A stretch of 64,000 nucleotides of DNA from UBA5158 sp040389045 (GCA_040389045.1 JAZKAT010000013.1:27457-91456), one strand, 5' to 3'. Shown: positions 27,640 to 37,730, numbered from the stretch's first letter. Translations and numbers: made by a program. Notes: generated by a model from the letters alone, not told the origin.

Positions 27640-30600
27640 TTAATCCTCCTCGTTTAATGAAACCAGCGTGGTATTTCCGCCCGCGGCTGTTGTATTTATA
27701 GATACCGCGCGCTCCACACACAACCTTGGTAAATAATGCGGTCCGCCTGCTTTGGGGCCGGTGCCAGATAATTTCTCGCCCCCAAATGGTTGTACGCCGA
27801 CGACTGCTCCTATCATATTGCGATTGACATAAATATTGCCCACCGGCATGCGGTGTTTGATGTGATTAATAGTGGTTTCAATACGGCTATGTATGCCCAT
27901 GGTCAAACCATAGCCAGTTGCTATCACGTCATCAAGAATTTTATCCAAGTCTTTGGCTTTAAAGCGGACCACATGTAACACGGCCCCAAAAACTTCACCA
28001 GGTAACAAGCTTAAGTCAGGTATTTCAATTACACAGGGCGCAAAGTAATACCCATTGAGCTTGGGGTCAAGAGGCATTTGATAAATAATTTTCGCGCTTT
28101 GCCGCATGCGCTCTACATGTTTTTGTAACATGGCGAGGGCATCAGCGTCGATTACCGGCCCAATGTCAGTGGCTAACAAGCTGGGATCGCCTATGCTTAA
28201 TTCCGCCATGGCGCCTGTTAACATTTCCAATACTCGCGGGGCGATATCTTCCTGGAGAAATAATACCCGCAGCGCGGAACAACGTTGACCCGCGCTGTTG
28301 AAGGCTGAGTTCATCACATCAAGGACCACTTGTTCCGGCAATGCCGAGGAATCGACAATCATAACATTCTGACCGCCGGTTTCCGCGACAAAAGGCACAA
28401 TAGCGCCGCCCCGTGTTGCCAGAGTTTGCTGAATATGTTGCGCAGTGTCAGTGCCACCCGTAAATAAAATGCCCGCGACGCGCGGGTCTTTCGTTAATTG
28501 CGCACCGACGACTTCGCCGCTGCCAGGCAGCAATTGCAAAACATCCTTTGGAATTCCCGCTTCGTGCAAAAGCTTGACCGCGCTGGCGGCCACTAAGGGA
28601 GTTTGTTCAGCGGGTTTGGCGATGACAACATTGCCTGTTACTAATGCCGCGACAATCTGACCGGTGAAAATAGCCAGTGGAAAATTCCAGGGACTGATGC
28701 ACACCATGACACCGCGTGGATGTAGCGAGAGTTGGTTAGCTTCACCCGTGGGGCCCGGTAAAATTTGCGGTTTTAAATCCTGCACCGCACGCGCGGCATA
28801 ATAACGACAAAAATCGATGGCTTCACGTATTTCATTCATGCAGTCGATAATTTGTTTGCCACCTTCAAGACTAATTTCTGCAATTAACGCGGGCATATTT
28901 TTTTCCAATAAATCCGCCGCACGATTCAAACAATCAGCTCGCGTAGTGACGGGTGTATTGGCCCAGCTAGCCGTAGCAGCGGTTGCCATTGCCAGCGCTT
29001 GTTCTACATCAGCGGCAGTTGCTTCGGTGACAGTGCCGCAAGTTTCAGTGAGTTTGCTAGGCGAAAAAGCTTTTCTTGGCGTGCTTGCGAAAGGCGTTTT
29101 TTTGGCAAGTAAAGGTGTTGCTTCCCACTTGTTTTGCAGCGCGGCCGCCATCGCTGTTTTCAAGCCCGCGAAAACGATAGGATTGGAAAGATCTAGCCCG
29201 CGGGAATTTTTGCGTTCCGGTGCATAAATATCGCGCGGTAAAGGAATATGCGGATGCGGTTTGCTGATCAACTGGTCTATGCGCGCATGAGGATCGATAA
29301 TGATTTTATCTATCGGTAAATTTTCATCGGCGATGCGATTGATAAAAGAAGTGTTGGCGCCATTTTCCAGCAGACGGCGTACCAGGTAACCCAGTAAATC
29401 CTTGTGACTGCCCACGGGTGCATAAATACGGCAGGGAATATCTAAATGTTCTTTACCGACAATTTGATTGTAGAGTGGTTGCCCCATGCCGTGCAGACAT
29501 TGAAATTCAAAATCTCTGCTAGTACCAGCCAGTTCCAGAATAGCGCCTACGGAATAAGCATTGTGCGTGCCGAACTGCGGATAAAAACAATCCGGCGCGG
29601 CAAACAATTTGCGCGCGCATGCCATGAAAGAAACATCGGTGGAATTTTTGCGGGTAAATACGGGATATCCTTCCAGACCTTGCACCTGGCTTAATTTTAT
29701 TTCGGTGTCCCAGTACGCGCCTTTGATTAATCTGACCATGATGCGACGCTTATGTTTTCTGGAAAGGTTGGCTAACCAGTCAATAAGCGCAGGGCAGCGT
29801 TTTTGATAAGATTGCACCGCCAAACCAAAACCTTCCCAGCCAGTCAACGCTGGATCGGCAAAGACTTTTTCGAAAATTTTTAATGATAATATCAATCTGT
29901 CAGCTTCTTCCGCGTCTACCGTCAAACCAATATTTTTGGCTTTGGCTTGTTTTGCCAATTCCAATAGTCGTGGCGTTAATTCGTTGAGCACGCGTTCTTC
30001 CTGAGTGTATTCATAGCGCGGATGTAACGCGGATAATTTAACGGAGATGCCAGGATTTTCAATCGGACTTGCTTGCGTAGCGCTGTCGCCGATGGCGCTG
30101 ATGGCTTTTACATAAGATTGAAAATATTTTTCCGCATCAGCAGCGGTGCGTGCGGCTTCGCCTAACATATCATAAGAATAGCGATAACCTTTGGCTTCAA
30201 ATTTTTGCGCGCGTTTTAACGCGGCCTTAATCGTAGTGCCCATGACAAATTGTTTGCCGATGATTTTCATGCCTTGCAAAATAATGGGACGTATCACATT
30301 GCTGCTGGTGCGGCCCAGCAAGCGTTTTAAAGTTGCGCTTAGGGTGGTTTCATTAAGATTGATAGGTGCGTAAAGTTTTCCAGTTAACATCAGTGACCAG
30401 GTAGCGGCATTCACGAACAGGGAATTATTAGAATTTAAATGTTGTTCCCAGTCCGCGCTGCCAAGTTTGTCGCTGATGAGACGGTCCACGGTTTCATTAT
30501 CGGGAATGCGCAGCAACGCTTCCGCCAGGCACATGAGAGCAATGCCTTCTTCACTGGATAAATCGTATTGATGCAGGAAACTGTCCAGGCCGCCTTTACG

Positions 30601-30774
30601 TTTGCTTTTTTTACGCGTAGCGATCACTAGTTTTTCAGCGGTTTGATGTATGCGTTGCAAAGCGTCTGCTGAAAATTTAGCCAACGGTAATAATTGTTGT
30701 AGGCATAGGGTTTCGTCCGCGCGATAGGCCTGGTTAATTGCATCAAACTCTCCGTTTTGGGTTGTTTCTCTCAT
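27640..30774 (-). CDS. putA: Bifunctional proline dehydrogenase / P5C dehydrogenase (PutA)
   Basis: 1044 residues, oxidising proline to glutamate in two steps. The N-terminal half is the FAD proline dehydrogenase barrel (about 90-480), with VRLIKGAYWD and FGTHNA blocks and a tail typical of PRODH. The C-terminal half (about 560-1010) is an aldehyde dehydrogenase with FTGGTDTAQHI, the catalytic Glu in ETGGQNVM near 798 and Cys832 in NSAGQRCSAL. It lacks the N-terminal ribbon-helix-helix of E. coli PutA, so it is the short non-regulatory form that does not bind its own promoter. It is divergent from rnt and followed after 6 bases by the TPR/nucleotidyltransferase gene. Confidence 0.96.
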   Translation of the reverse strand: MRETTQNGEFDAINQAYRADETLCLQQLLPLAKFSADALQRIHQTAEKLVIATRKKSKRKGGLDSFLHQYDLSSEEGIALMCLAEALLRIPDNETVDRLISDKLGSADWEQHLNSNNSLFVNAATWSLMLTGKLYAPINLNETTLSATLKRLLGRTSSNVIRPIILQGMKIIGKQFVMGTTIKAALKRAQKFEAKGYRYSYDMLGEAARTAADAEKYFQSYVKAISAIGDSATQASPIENPGISVKLSALHPRYEYTQEERVLNELTPRLLELAKQAKAKNIGLTVDAEEADRLILSLKIFEKVFADPALTGWEGFGLAVQSYQKRCPALIDWLANLSRKHKRRIMVRLIKGAYWDTEIKLSQVQGLEGYPVFTRKNSTDVSFMACARKLFAAPDCFYPQFGTHNAYSVGAILELAGTSRDFEFQCLHGMGQPLYNQIVGKEHLDIPCRIYAPVGSHKDLLGYLVRRLLENGANTSFINRIADENLPIDKIIIDPHARIDQLISKPHPHIPLPRDIYAPERKNSRGLDLSNPIVFAGLKTAMAAALQNKWEATPLLAKKTPFASTPRKAFSPSKLTETCGTVTEATAADVEQALAMATAATASWANTPVTTRADCLNRAADLLEKNMPALIAEISLEGGKQIIDCMNEIREAIDFCRYYAARAVQDLKPQILPGPTGEANQLSLHPRGVMVCISPWNFPLAIFTGQIVAALVTGNVVIAKPAEQTPLVAASAVKLLHEAGIPKDVLQLLPGSGEVVGAQLTKDPRVAGILFTGGTDTAQHIQQTLATRGGAIVPFVAETGGQNVMIVDSSALPEQVVLDVMNSAFNSAGQRCSALRVLFLQEDIAPRVLEMLTGAMAELSIGDPSLLATDIGPVIDADALAMLQKHVERMRQSAKIIYQMPLDPKLNGYYFAPCVIEIPDLSLLPGEVFGAVLHVVRFKAKDLDKILDDVIATGYGLTMGIHSRIETTINHIKHRMPVGNIYVNRNMIGAVVGVQPFGGEKLSGTGPKAGGPHYLPRLCVERAVSINTTAAGGNTTLVSLNEED

Positions 30775-30867
30775 GGCGTTTAATTCCGTGTTATTATGCG
30801 TTCAGAAGTCATCTTGTTAAATGAAAGCGCTATTTTAGCCGCGCGGCGTGGAAATTGGGAGTTTAGT

Positions 30868-31479
30868 TTGCTATCGAAACAAAAAAAATTCAATTTGGCC
30901 AAACGATTTCGTGGCTTGTTACCCGTAGTGATAGATGTGGAAACCTCAGGCTTAGAAGTAGGCTCGAATGCGTTGTTGGAACTGGCTGCAGTGACTTTAA
31001 GTCTTGATTCAATGGGAAAAATTTTTCCGCAGCAGACTTTTTCTTATTTTATTGAACCCTTTCCAGGCGCGGTGCTAGACACAGATGCCCTGGTAATTAC
31101 CGGTATCGATCCCTTCCAGCCATTACGTTATGCAATTCCCGAGCGTCAGGCACTGGAGCGGCTGTTTGCCCATATCCGTGAACAATTAGCGGCGACAGGC
31201 TGTGTTCGCGCGGTACTGGTGGGCCATAATGCCTGGTTTGATTTGGCATTTATTTTGGCGGCCATCAAGCGTAATGGGATTATCGACGCGCCTATCCATT
31301 CTTTTACGACCTTTGATACGGCGACATTGTCGGCGGTTGCCTTGGGTGAAACCGTATTAGCGAGATCAGTGCGCGAAGCGGGTTTTGAATTTGATGTCAG
31401 CAAAGCGCATTCTGCGGTTTACGATGCGCAACGTACGGCGGATTTGTTTTGTTATATTGTGAATAATGTTGGGGTTTGA
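30868..31479 (+). CDS. rnt: Ribonuclease T
   Basis: 203 residues from a TTG at 30868 with GGGAG 6 bases upstream; an ATG at 30796 would add 24 residues not found in RNase T and has no ribosome site. A DEDDh 3'-5' exonuclease that trims tRNA and other stable RNA ends. Exo I is VVIDVETSGLE, Exo II GHNAWFD and Exo III HSAVYDAQ, with the catalytic His in the last. ATFD-like FTTFDTATLS and the LAKRFRG start match E. coli RNase T. It is convergent with the OTU gene, whose stop lies 5 bases downstream. Confidence 0.93.
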   Translation: MLSKQKKFNLAKRFRGLLPVVIDVETSGLEVGSNALLELAAVTLSLDSMGKIFPQQTFSYFIEPFPGAVLDTDALVITGIDPFQPLRYAIPERQALERLFAHIREQLAATGCVRAVLVGHNAWFDLAFILAAIKRNGIIDAPIHSFTTFDTATLSAVALGETVLARSVREAGFEFDVSKAHSAVYDAQRTADLFCYIVNNVGV

Positions 31480-31484
31480 CAAAA

Positions 31485-33790
31485 CTAAAAACTTCCGAAT
31501 TTCTTCCTCTTACGTTCCTCATTTTTTATTTCAGGAAGTGNNNNNNNNNNNNNNNNNNNNNNNNNNNNNNNNNNNNNNNNNNNNNNNNNNNNNNNNNNNN
31601 NNNNNNNNNNNNNNNNNNNNNNNNNNNNNNNNNNNNNNNNTAAAAACTTCCGAATTTCTTCCTCTTACGTTCCTCATTTTTTATTTCAGGAAGTGGTGGG
31701 GTTTTAGAAAATAAAGTTTTAACTAACGGAGTTTTTTGTGTGGAAACTACAGGCTTAACATCAGCCTGCGATTTTTCCTCCTCTTCTAACCCAGCAAGTT
31801 GTGCTTGTAGAATTTGCAAAAAATTCGTGTTGAAATTTGAGCTTGCAGGATAGCAGGCAATTAATTTTTTCTTAACAACGATAGCTTCAGTCAGTTTTTG
31901 GTTTTCTAATAAAATCGCAAGCCAACAATCCAGAGCGTAATATAATTTTTCATTTAAATCTCCCAGCATATCATCGTCATCTTCGCTAAAGATGAATCCA
32001 ATGGCTTTATCGGCATAGTCGATAGCATTCTCGTAAGCAATGATACAGCTTTCCATGTCATTAATTTCATTAATGTCATTAAGATCAAATAAAATTTCAG
32101 CTCTGTCCCGGGCGCCTTTGACCGCGTCATCAAAACAATAAGCCTGTCTAGTAGGCTCAAGGGTTGCAAAGGCATGGTGCCAGGAGAGTAGTTGAATGAC
32201 GCCATCATTACCGACCAGCGCCGCCCAGTAAAATGGCGTATGAAAATCATCATTTTCCCGGTCAATTAATTCTACTGTCAATATTTCTTCAAGAGTGTCC
32301 CAATCACCACGTAACACCGCTGCATCAATAGAGTTAATATTATTGTTGTTGATTAATGCTTCTGCTGCTGCAAAAGGCGTGGCAGGGTCGGCGATGGTTG
32401 ACATTAATTTAAAAGTTTCTTTTTCGGTCTCTAACATTTTTGGTTGTTGAATAAGTTCAACATGGCCATTTGCTTTTTCATCAGACTCCGAATCTTCGTC
32501 ATTATAAATTTTATCGTCTTCAGGGTTTGGCGCGTAAATTTTTTCATAGGTTAATATTGCGAATTGAGTTATGTCTTCCGTGGGAGCAATATCAATCAAA
32601 ACTTGAATGCCATTAGGGATTTTTTCTGCATCGTGTATCATGGTTGACTGGTAATGGTTGCGGTTTTCATGAATTATGTACAGATTAGCGACTGGGTCTT
32701 GCGCTTTTACAATGATAGGATTGCTTTTATCGCTTGATATTATCACCAGACATATTTTCAACTCCGCGACTAACGCGACTATAGTTAAATGGTCACCCCA
32801 ACTGCTGATAGCCATTTCATTTAAATATTTATTAATATTCTCATCAATTGAAAGATTACTATTGGGAGCAGTGGTTTCGCCAAAAAATCCTCGATAAAGA
32901 TCGCGATTGGTTTCGAGATGTTGAACAGCTAATTGACGTAAAGAATAAGGGGTATGTCTGCGATGTCTTTCTGGAAGTAAAGGCCGGTTTAATGCAATTT
33001 GATGACTGATAGCGGAAAACTGACAATTGCCATCGTAAGCTACATTATAAGGCTTAAACCCCCATTGTTTTGCCACTGTTTTGACGGAATCTTCTTTTGC
33101 AAAACATTGCGTATCATTTAATTCATCCAGGCGAGTGAAAATGCTTTCCGTCTTGGTGTTTTTTATCTCAGGTTGAGTAAAAGCAAATTCAATCTGCTTA
33201 ATACATTTTTTTATTTTACTTCTACAGTCATCAATATCCGCATTGTCTTCATAGTTAAAATTTTTAAGTTGTGCCTGGTATGCTATGATGAGTTCATACA
33301 CAGTTTTGGCTTCAGTATATTGTTTTCTACTATAATAATACTCTGCTAGATAGCTTGCTCCGGCAATAATGTCATAAATGCAATCGTCTTTTTCGGAGTA
33401 GTTTTTCAGTAAAGTATCAATTAAATTAAATTGCCTGCCCACCGCCGCCCAATAAAAAACATTTTCACCACGTGTGGTGGTCAGAGTTATCTGTTCGGGT
33501 TTACTTTTAAGGATAGAAAGCACTTCGTCGCTTCTACCAGCAAATGCGGCTGCGTGAATTTCAACTGTTTTATCGTAAAATTTTTGATAAACCGGTGCTT
33601 CCGGACTTGTTAAATAAGCAATAATGTCAGGATGATTTATCGCAAAGTGAAAGGGGTTGTGATCAGCGGTAGAGAAATTGATAACGATAAATTTAGTGAT
33701 TACTTGGGTTAATTTTTTTAATTCCCCTTGTTCCGTCAGGGTGCAAACTATTTCCTGCAAAGTATCGAGTTTAGTTGAATGGTTAGGCAT
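31485..33790 (-). CDS. OTU-domain cysteine protease (deubiquitinase-like) with ankyrin-like flanks
   Basis: 716 residues once the duplicated 55-bp gap flank is collapsed; the frame then ends in KKFGSF and TAG at 31485-31487. The OTU domain spans about 245-385: catalytic Cys256 in AYDGNCQFSAI (with Asp253), SSWGDHLT at 330-336, and His379 in ENRNHYQS. This is the OTU triad order. An ankyrin-like pair plus helical hairpin lies N-terminal (about 75-175) and a similar unit C-terminal (about 485-600), each with a FYWAA motif. The C-terminus is basic. OTU proteases cleave ubiquitin in host cells, and bacteria lack ubiquitin, so a secreted effector is likely. No secretion signal is demonstrated. Confidence 0.85.
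31541..31640. other. Assembly gap (100 N) flanked by an exact 55-bp duplication
   Basis: Bases 31486-31540 equal 31641-31695. Collapsing to one copy joins the OTU frame directly to its stop. Same 55-bp overlap length as the gap at 9294, consistent with a shared assembly k-mer of 55. Confidence 0.9.
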
Positions 33791-34038
33791 GCACAGATCT
33801 CAACGAAAAGATGCAGTAGGGTAACAGCGTTATGAATAAAAATCAATCACATACAGGTTAAATGACTTTTATTAAAGTAGGCCCCCGGTAAAACTAATTT
33901 AATGTCTGAGATTGTTCAATTTTAATGCTAATATTTTTTAATTAAATCAACCAGCTATCATTTTTTGATGAGATTTCTCAGCCGCCGGTATTTATTAGGT
34001 ATAATAATATAAATAAGCACTTCTCAGAGGTTTTACTG

Positions 34039-34986
34039 ATGAAAAGATTGCTTGAAGGATTGGCGACTCTCGCTATAGCCATCATGATGAATGGGGCATA
34101 TGCCGCATACGATGGCTTGATTGGAATTCCTGATAAGAATTCTTCCGCCTCAGCACCGGCGACGCCACCCGTGCAATCAACCTCTACGACTACCACATCG
34201 TCTTCGTCAACACCAACATCCACCATGTCAGCTTCCTCGCCAGCGCCTGCGACCACGACTACGACATCAACATCATCAACACCAACATCGAGCATGTCGT
34301 CAACATCGCCCGCGACTACAACTACAACGTCAACAGCCCCAGCGTCGACCCTGTCGGCAATGTCGCCAGCACCTGCGACCACCACTACCACGTCTACAGC
34401 CACCGTGCCAACATCAGGCATGTCAGCAACATCACCAACGCCTGCGACTAGGACTACCACGACGATTTCAGCGCCACCATCAACTATGCCAATGCCTGCG
34501 CCACAAATAGCGCAACCAACACCACCACCACCGCTGCCACCAGGACGACCTGTTGCTACACCACCTCCGCAATTAGTACAACCACCCGCGCCGGTTCGAC
34601 CCATTATGATTGCGCCAGCCGTAATTAAGGTAACCCCTAGAAAAGTTGTTAAGCCTAAAGTGGTAAAACCTGTCGTAAAACCGGTAACTGGCAATGTTAT
34701 TCCGGTAATTTCCGCACGCCCAATAAAAACAAAAACAACAGTGAAGACGGTCACCAAAGCGGTTCCCGCCAAACCTGTAGTGATAAGAGTAGTAGCACCA
34801 CTACCACCCTATAAGCCCAGACTACATTACTATCGACCCACTAAAGTGAAGTATAAAGTTTATAAGCCTATACATAGATACTGCATAGTGAAACCCCTGC
34901 CCAAACACAGATATCATCCACGGCCCTACAATCATGTACATAGCAACGGTGATATTTGGCCGCCTTTTGATGGCGTCTGGCCATAA
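34039..34986 (+). CDS. Secreted mucin-like Thr/Ser/Pro-rich protein with basic C-terminus
   Basis: 315 residues; AGAGG before the ATG. The first 22 residues are a signal peptide ending AYA. Residues 40-160 hold about four imperfect repeats of roughly 20-23 residues built on SPAPATTTTTST, with a Met/Ser spacer. Then come a proline-rich block (PPPPLPPGRP, about 165-190) and a Lys/Arg/Tyr/His-rich tail (about 200-315). It looks like an O-glycosylatable or peptidoglycan-spanning extended stalk with a cationic end that could bind anionic envelope polymers; this is inference. It precedes the TpsA-like exoprotein gene on the same strand but with a separate 206-bp gap. No family recognised. Confidence 0.75.
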   Translation: MKRLLEGLATLAIAIMMNGAYAAYDGLIGIPDKNSSASAPATPPVQSTSTTTTSSSSTPTSTMSASSPAPATTTTTSTSSTPTSSMSSTSPATTTTTSTAPASTLSAMSPAPATTTTTSTATVPTSGMSATSPTPATRTTTTISAPPSTMPMPAPQIAQPTPPPPLPPGRPVATPPPQLVQPPAPVRPIMIAPAVIKVTPRKVVKPKVVKPVVKPVTGNVIPVISARPIKTKTTVKTVTKAVPAKPVVIRVVAPLPPYKPRLHYYRPTKVKYKVYKPIHRYCIVKPLPKHRYHPRPYNHVHSNGDIWPPFDGVWP

Positions 34987-35116
34987 TTCCTGTAACTCTC
35001 TTTACATTTTTCTGTAAGCTTCGGAAAATAATATAAATAATAAAAGAATTTCCAGGGGGTTTTTTGGGTTAAAAAATGATGAAAAAATATAAATAAATTA
35101 CTGGCAATTGTACAAA

Positions 35117-35194
35117 ATTAGGACTACGCTAATTTCATTAAGTGAAAAAAATAATAATAAAAACTTTCCATACATTCGTGGAGGAAGTCCTAAT
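35117..35194 (+). promoter_or_regulatory. Leader inverted repeat over the exoprotein start codon
   Basis: ATTAGGACT at 35117-35125 is perfectly complementary to AGTCCTAAT at 35186-35194, which covers the first two bases of the ATG at 35193 and abuts the GGAGGA site. In RNA this would hide the start codon. A 60-base loop separates the arms. Folding is predicted by eye only. Confidence 0.45.
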
Positions 35195-37712
35195 GATTAT
35201 CCAAAAATTTTCTAAGCGTCGTGCTGCGCGTCATTTTCCTGGTTTTAAACATTCACTCATTTTTCTCGCTAGCGTCACCATGATGAATACGGCGTTGGCG
35301 AATCCGCAAGGTGGTGTTGTTACCACGGGCAGCGCGACTATTGCAAACAGTGGTAAATCCACGGTGATTCAACAAAATAGTCAGCAAGCGATAATACAAT
35401 GGAACAGTTTCAATATTCAAAGCGGCGAAAAAACGCAATTCGTTCAACCGAACAGTAGCGCCGTCGCTTTGAACCGCATAAATCCTATGCAAGGCGCGTC
35501 ACAAATTAATGGCCAGCTCACCTCGAATGGCCAAATTATTTTAGTGAATGCCGCGGGCCTGCATTTTGGTTCAGGCGCAGTGGTGAATGTAGGTGGCTTA
35601 ATTGCTTCAACTTCAGATATTAAAGATGCCAATTTCCTCGCCGCCAAATATATTTTCGATCAGACTTCAACTTATCGTAATGCTACTGTGACTAATCAGG
35701 GCACTATCGTTGCGGCAAACTATGGTTTGGTCGCGCTGCTGGGTAATTCAGTTATTAATAACGGTCTGATTAAAGCAGAAATGGGCAGTGTAGTGTTAGG
35801 CTCCGGCGCTAAATTCACGCTGGATTTTAATGGTGACCAATTAATTAATTTTACCGTTGACGCGCCATCAACGGCAGGTTCAATTACCAATACCGGTTCA
35901 CTGATTGCCGATGGCGGACAGATTTTAGTGACTGCGCAAACGGCTTCGTCGGTGCTGGATAATGTCATAGACATGGCTGGCACAGCGCAAGCAAATTCAG
36001 TTTCACAACAAAATGGCGAAATTATTTTAACTTCTAACGCAGGCGTGAATGTCACGGGGAAAATGACTGCGACGGGCACGTCGGCGGATAATAGCGGTGG
36101 TACTATCCAAATTTCCGCAAACCATTTAACGACTTCGCACGCGGCTTTCAATACGAGTAGTAACACTGGCGGCGGCAATATAACGTTTAACGCAAACAGT
36201 ATTTCACTGGTAAATAGTTCGGTAAATGCTAATGCCTTAGGATCAGGAACGGGTGGGACGATTGCTTTCAATGCGCCATCAACTACTTTTGCTAACAGTC
36301 TGGTGAGTGCGGCAGGTGTAGGTACAGGCACTTTCGGTGGTACCATCAATGTCGCATCCAATAGCATTTATATTAGTTATGGGACATTGTTAACTGCTAA
36401 TGGTGATGAAATTGGCGGTAATGTAACGCTGTCGGGTGTGCCCGTGGCTGGCAGCCAGACTAACGCGTCTGCGATTACGCTTGATAGCTGGAGTGCAATT
36501 TCAGCGAATGCCAGTGGTGCTGATGGCATAGTGGGTGGCAATATTAATCTTTATGCCAATACATCATTATTAGCAGGTAATATTAGCGCAAATGATGGTA
36601 GTACCAATGGCGTAGGGGGTGATATTGGTGTGTTCGGACAGAATTTATATGTTCTGCCAGGCGCATTCATTGATGCCAGCGCTGCGTTTGTTGGCGGTGT
36701 GATTACGCTAGGTGGCAATCCATTTTCAACCACAGCCAGTACCACATCCGCTAATGTTATTCTCAGTCCATTAAGTTATGTTGGCGCATCGGTTACCGGT
36801 AGTAATGGCTTTGGCGGTGTTATTTCTGTAAGCGGTGACAATGTATCACTTGGTGGTGAATTAGATGTATCCGGCAATCCATTTCCGTATTTAACTTTTA
36901 CCAGCACCGGTAACTCCGGTTCCTACGGCTTTTGTGGCGGTGGCGGTTTTCATTCAACACCCACCATTAATAATTCAGGCTCATCAGGCGGTAACATCAC
37001 GGTGACAGGTAACAATATTACTGTGCAACCCGGTGCTTACCTGAATGCAGCGGGTAATTTATTTGGTGGCTCGATTGAACTGGGTAATAGTACCTTCAGT
37101 CCAACCGCTTCTAACTCTGTTGTGGTAAATTTTGGTAGTGTGCTGGATGCGGGTTCCTATGGCACTACCGGTAATCCAATCGGTGGTCTCATTAAACTGT
37201 ACGCTAATAACACGACTGTTAACGGTGCACTGAATGTTTCTGGCGCCGCCAATTCCGGTTCTTTGGCGGGTGAAGTAGAAATCTTCGCGAACAATACCGT
37301 CACCATAGGTTCCTTCGCTACGATTCTTGCTAACGGTGATACCGATGGTGGAGAAGTGTTAATTGGTGGTGATTTGAATGGTGCGGGCTTTGATCCTACC
37401 GCGCAAAATACGAATGTCGCAGCCTTAAGTTATATCTCGGCTTCGGCATTAACCAATGGCACCGGTGGGCAAGTGGTATTGTGGTCTAGTAACGAGACTA
37501 CTTTCTCAGGCTCAATCATCGCCCGTGGCGGCGCGAATAGTGGTGACGGCGGTAATGTGGAAATAGGCAGCGCGCAAACGTTGAATTATACGAAGAGCGC
37601 TTATGTCGATGTCAGGGCGCCACATGGTAACCCGGGAACGGTAACACTGGTTGGTACTCCGGGTCCTACCCCAGCAAGCAATCCTTTCTTAACACTGTTT
37701 GGGTTTAGATAA
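35193..37712 (+). CDS. Two-partner-secretion exoprotein (TpsA/filamentous hemagglutinin-like)
   Basis: 839 residues from the ATG at 35193 with GGAGGA upstream; a GTG at 35142 is in frame but lacks a site. A long signal peptide (to about residue 36, ending NTALA) is followed by the hemagglutination-activity (TPS) domain, with INGQL and NVGGLIAST blocks in residues 60-160. The rest is a Gly/Asn/Ser/Thr-rich beta-helix with many short imperfect repeats. TpsA proteins are exported through a TpsB outer-membrane pore; no tpsB is present in this window. It ends without a beta-barrel, which fits TpsA rather than a classical autotransporter. Likely an adhesin. Confidence 0.87.
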   Translation: MIIQKFSKRRAARHFPGFKHSLIFLASVTMMNTALANPQGGVVTTGSATIANSGKSTVIQQNSQQAIIQWNSFNIQSGEKTQFVQPNSSAVALNRINPMQGASQINGQLTSNGQIILVNAAGLHFGSGAVVNVGGLIASTSDIKDANFLAAKYIFDQTSTYRNATVTNQGTIVAANYGLVALLGNSVINNGLIKAEMGSVVLGSGAKFTLDFNGDQLINFTVDAPSTAGSITNTGSLIADGGQILVTAQTASSVLDNVIDMAGTAQANSVSQQNGEIILTSNAGVNVTGKMTATGTSADNSGGTIQISANHLTTSHAAFNTSSNTGGGNITFNANSISLVNSSVNANALGSGTGGTIAFNAPSTTFANSLVSAAGVGTGTFGGTINVASNSIYISYGTLLTANGDEIGGNVTLSGVPVAGSQTNASAITLDSWSAISANASGADGIVGGNINLYANTSLLAGNISANDGSTNGVGGDIGVFGQNLYVLPGAFIDASAAFVGGVITLGGNPFSTTASTTSANVILSPLSYVGASVTGSNGFGGVISVSGDNVSLGGELDVSGNPFPYLTFTSTGNSGSYGFCGGGGFHSTPTINNSGSSGGNITVTGNNITVQPGAYLNAAGNLFGGSIELGNSTFSPTASNSVVVNFGSVLDAGSYGTTGNPIGGLIKLYANNTTVNGALNVSGAANSGSLAGEVEIFANNTVTIGSFATILANGDTDGGEVLIGGDLNGAGFDPTAQNTNVAALSYISASALTNGTGGQVVLWSSNETTFSGSIIARGGANSGDGGNVEIGSAQTLNYTKSAYVDVRAPHGNPGTVTLVGTPGPTPASNPFLTLFGFR

Positions 37713-37730
37713 AATCTGTTAGCTACACCT

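Noticed and set aside
33978..34772. Long minus-strand frame rich in Val/Gly/Asp opposite the mucin-like gene
   Set aside because: It is the antisense shadow of the Thr/Ser codon repeats; it has no ribosome site, and the plus strand has a signal peptide and good start.
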